Shown here: piece after piece, positions 38,927 to 41,225 of the stretch
Layout of the letters: the number at the start of each line of letters is the position of its first letter
Position numbering within the stretch: the first letter of the stretch is position 1
Assembly: GCA_022486935.1 (NCBI GenBank)
Contig: JAKVJO010000008.1
Coordinates: 1 to 41,225 of the forward strand
Length of the DNA: 41,225 bases
Direction of reading: 5' to 3'
From: Solobacterium sp.
Lineage (GTDB): Bacteria; Bacillota_I; Bacilli_A; Erysipelotrichales; Erysipelotrichaceae
Notes under the pieces: generated by a model
The model's input: only the letters and a program-made list of their open reading frames with translations
Told to the model about the DNA's origin: nothing
Database searches by the model: none
Translations under genes and position numbers: made by a program

Positions 38927-41001
38927 GTATGCCCCATGTATATGGGGGTGAACCGTATGCCCCATGTATATGGGGGTGAACCGAAAAGTATGCCCCATGT
39001 ATATGGGGGTGAACCGAACTGAACGGCAGGGAAGTCAAGTTCACTGCCAGTATGCCCCATGTATATGGGGGTGAACCGGTAATGACCATTGTCTCCAGTA
39101 TCGGTCCGGTCGTATGCCCCATGTATATGGGGGTGAACCGTATATTGCTTTCTGACGGAGATCCGGGATTATCGTATGCCCCATGTATATGGGGGTGAAC
39201 CGTTAGTCATCCTGACTGAATATCCCTGACGGATGAGTATGCCCCATGTATATGGGGGTGAACCGCGAAATCATTAAACAGTACGAAATGGATGTTTCGT
39301 ATGCCCCATGTATATGGGGGTGAACCGTCATACGACTATATAAATTTGCCAGTGTTTGCGTATGCCCCATGTATATGGGGGTGAACCGAGCATCATGCAG
39401 GACAGGAAGGTGTGCTACTTCGTATGCCCCATGTATATGGGGGTGAACCGGTAGAGAATGCAATGTTCAAAGCGGCTTGCGGAGTATGCCCCATGTATAT
39501 GGGGGTGAACCGCTGATTGGAGAGAAAAGAAGGCGGCACGGAGAAGTATGCCCCATGTATATGGGGGTGAACCGGTTGCCAACGGCACAATCGGCAAGGT
39601 CATCGAAGACGTATGCCCCATGTATATGGGGGTGAACCGCATCAGGGACCCAGTGATTGCTTCAGGAATAAGTATGCCCCATGTATATGGGGGTGAACCG
39701 GACTATGTTATTGACCATTATGCAGATGGTACGCGTATGCCCCATGTATATGGGGGTGAACCGAAAAATGGTGAGTACCCCCCCGCCAAAAATCGTATGC
39801 CCCATGTATATGGGGGTGAACCGATAACGGGATGTACAAACTGTGGTCGTACATCGTATGCCCCATGTATATGGGGGTGAACCGCGTACGCAGTCATCAA
39901 AGAAGAACTGGAAGAAGTATGCCCCATGTATATGGGGGTGAACCGGTGAACAGACTAGAGGTATGATTCAGGCAGAAATCGTATGCCCCATGTATATGGG
40001 GGTGAACCGTGAATTTGGTCAGATCAGGGCAATGGAAGAGAACGTATGCCCCATGTATATGGGGGTGAACCGTAACCGGCATTGATGCAAGCAAGTTCAT
40101 ACCAGTATGCCCCATGTATATGGGGGTGAACCGATTAGAGAATGGTGAGATTGATCCACCATTATCGTATGCCCCATGTATATGGGGGTGAACCGAGGAG
40201 CATGGAGGATCTATATGCCTCATATCACGTATGCCCCATGTATATGGGGGTGAACCGAATACCAGGAGCCGCATCACTGGGAGGATTGGGAGTATGCCCC
40301 ATGTATATGGGGGTGAACCGACAAGACGGATCCACGATCATCTGATACGTCTCGTATGCCCCATGTATATGGGGGTGAACCGCATATCTGCGCTAGATTA
40401 TTTCGCTTGGTATCAGTATGCCCCATGTATATGGGGGTGAACCGGCGAAGCCGTACTGGCTGAACTCAGACGGATCCGTATGCCCCATGTATATGGGGGT
40501 GAACCGTAAACTCCGTCATGCTGACAGAGTTCAGTTGAGCGTATGCCCCATGTATATGGGGTTGAACCGATCATCTAAATCAGTGTCGTTTCCATTCTGC
40601 TGCGTATGCCCCATGTATATGGGGGTGAACCGAACAGCCAAACATGTGTATTCAGAACTAAAGATGTATGCCCCATGTATATGGGGGTGAACCGTGGACA
40701 GCATTAATCGCTTTACCGGCATGCGCGTATGCCCCATGTATATGGGGGTGAACCGATCATGTCTGCATACGCAGAACAGCATCATAAAGTATGCCCCATG
40801 TATATGGGGGGGGTGAACCGCATCTTCAGAAAGAAGATGCTTGCATGAGCAACGTATGCCTCATGTATATGGGGGTGAACCGAGGCACGCAAGGAAGTAA
40901 TCGACGCGGACCAGCGTATGCCCCATGTATATGGGGGGTGAACCGAGTTGAAATGACCATACGGACAATATGACTGGAGCATGCTGGCATGTATAAAACC
41001 G
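38927..41001 (+). CRISPR. Type I-E CRISPR array: 34 recognisable repeats plus one decayed terminal repeat
   Basis: Repeat GTATGCCCCATGTATATGGGGGTGAACCG (29 nt; hairpin CCCCAT-GTAT-ATGGGG; AACCG 3' end as in other I-E repeats). Repeats 1/2 and 2/3 are separated by 0 and 4 nt; the remaining spacers are 31-36 nt. Last clear repeat 40916-40945; decayed repeat GCATGCTGGCATGTATAAAACCG at 40979-41001. Confidence 0.98.
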
Positions 41002-41137
41002 ATGGATCTGATGTTGTGGTAGATCAGTTATATCTGAAATTATTGTTCGCTTAATGTTAGGTGTTGATAGATGGGTATTTAGTCGTATGCGGATTGGTAA
41101 GGTTGAACGATATATTTGAAAATAAAAGGCCCCAATG

Positions 41138-41225
41138 TGAAGTGGTCCCAAAGTCAAGGACAGATTCCTGACAGTAGAGAGGCAGTAGAGTAAAACAGAT
41201 GACAGTGCTCTGGATTGAGTCATTC
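41138..41225. mobile_element. Possible terminus of an IS3-family-like insertion sequence running off the right edge
   Basis: TGAAGTGGTCCCAAAGTCAAGGACA resembles the TGAACTGxxCCC...GGACA style of many IS3-family ends; no transposase ORF is visible in the window. Confidence 0.35.

Noticed and set aside
38829-40982. Many ORFs on both strands rich in MPHVYGGEP / FTPIYMGHT / VHPHIHGAY peptides
   Set aside because: These are six-frame translations of the CRISPR repeat, not proteins.
1-41225. tRNA or rRNA genes
   Set aside because: No cloverleaf or rRNA-like sequence was recognised by eye; a tRNAscan/Infernal run would be decisive.

Overview
The window looks like a Firmicutes (Erysipelotrichia-like) chromosome segment. 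Taxonomy is inferred from gene content only. Positions 1-30.07 kb are mostly housekeeping: the 3' end of the ATP synthase operon (atpD'-atpC), a DeoR regulator with a short OMPDC/HPS-like barrel protein, a DUF4349 lipoprotein, a DUF6442-like/XRE pair, glycerate kinase, an MFS transporter, two lipoproteins, a HAD hydrolase, a GH25 lysozyme-like protein, YigZ, mutL-miaA-tcdA-zinc-ribbon, a BI-1/YccA protein, a CpXC protein, a GNAT protein, an orphan AAA ATPase, a Y-family polymerase with a YolD-like protein, a DUF234-type ATPase, mutS and uvrA. A roughly 700-bp AT-rich, repeat-containing junction follows uvrA. It leads into a complete, tightly packed type I-E CRISPR-Cas operon (cas3-cse1-cse2-cas7-cas5-cas6e-cas1-cas2) and a CRISPR array of 34 recognisable 29-nt repeats plus one decayed terminal repeat. 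The most unusual features are: (i) the array starts only 19 nt after cas2, with no visible leader, and its first three repeats are separated by 0 and 4 nt; (ii) spacer length varies from 31 to 36 nt with mode 33; (iii) poly-G length varies in the distal repeats; (iv) a degenerate duplicate of the uvrA tail and terminator flanks a 32-bp tandem repeat upstream of cas3. A possible IS3-family end lies at the right edge. All calls are from reading the sequence and supplied translations; no database search was run.
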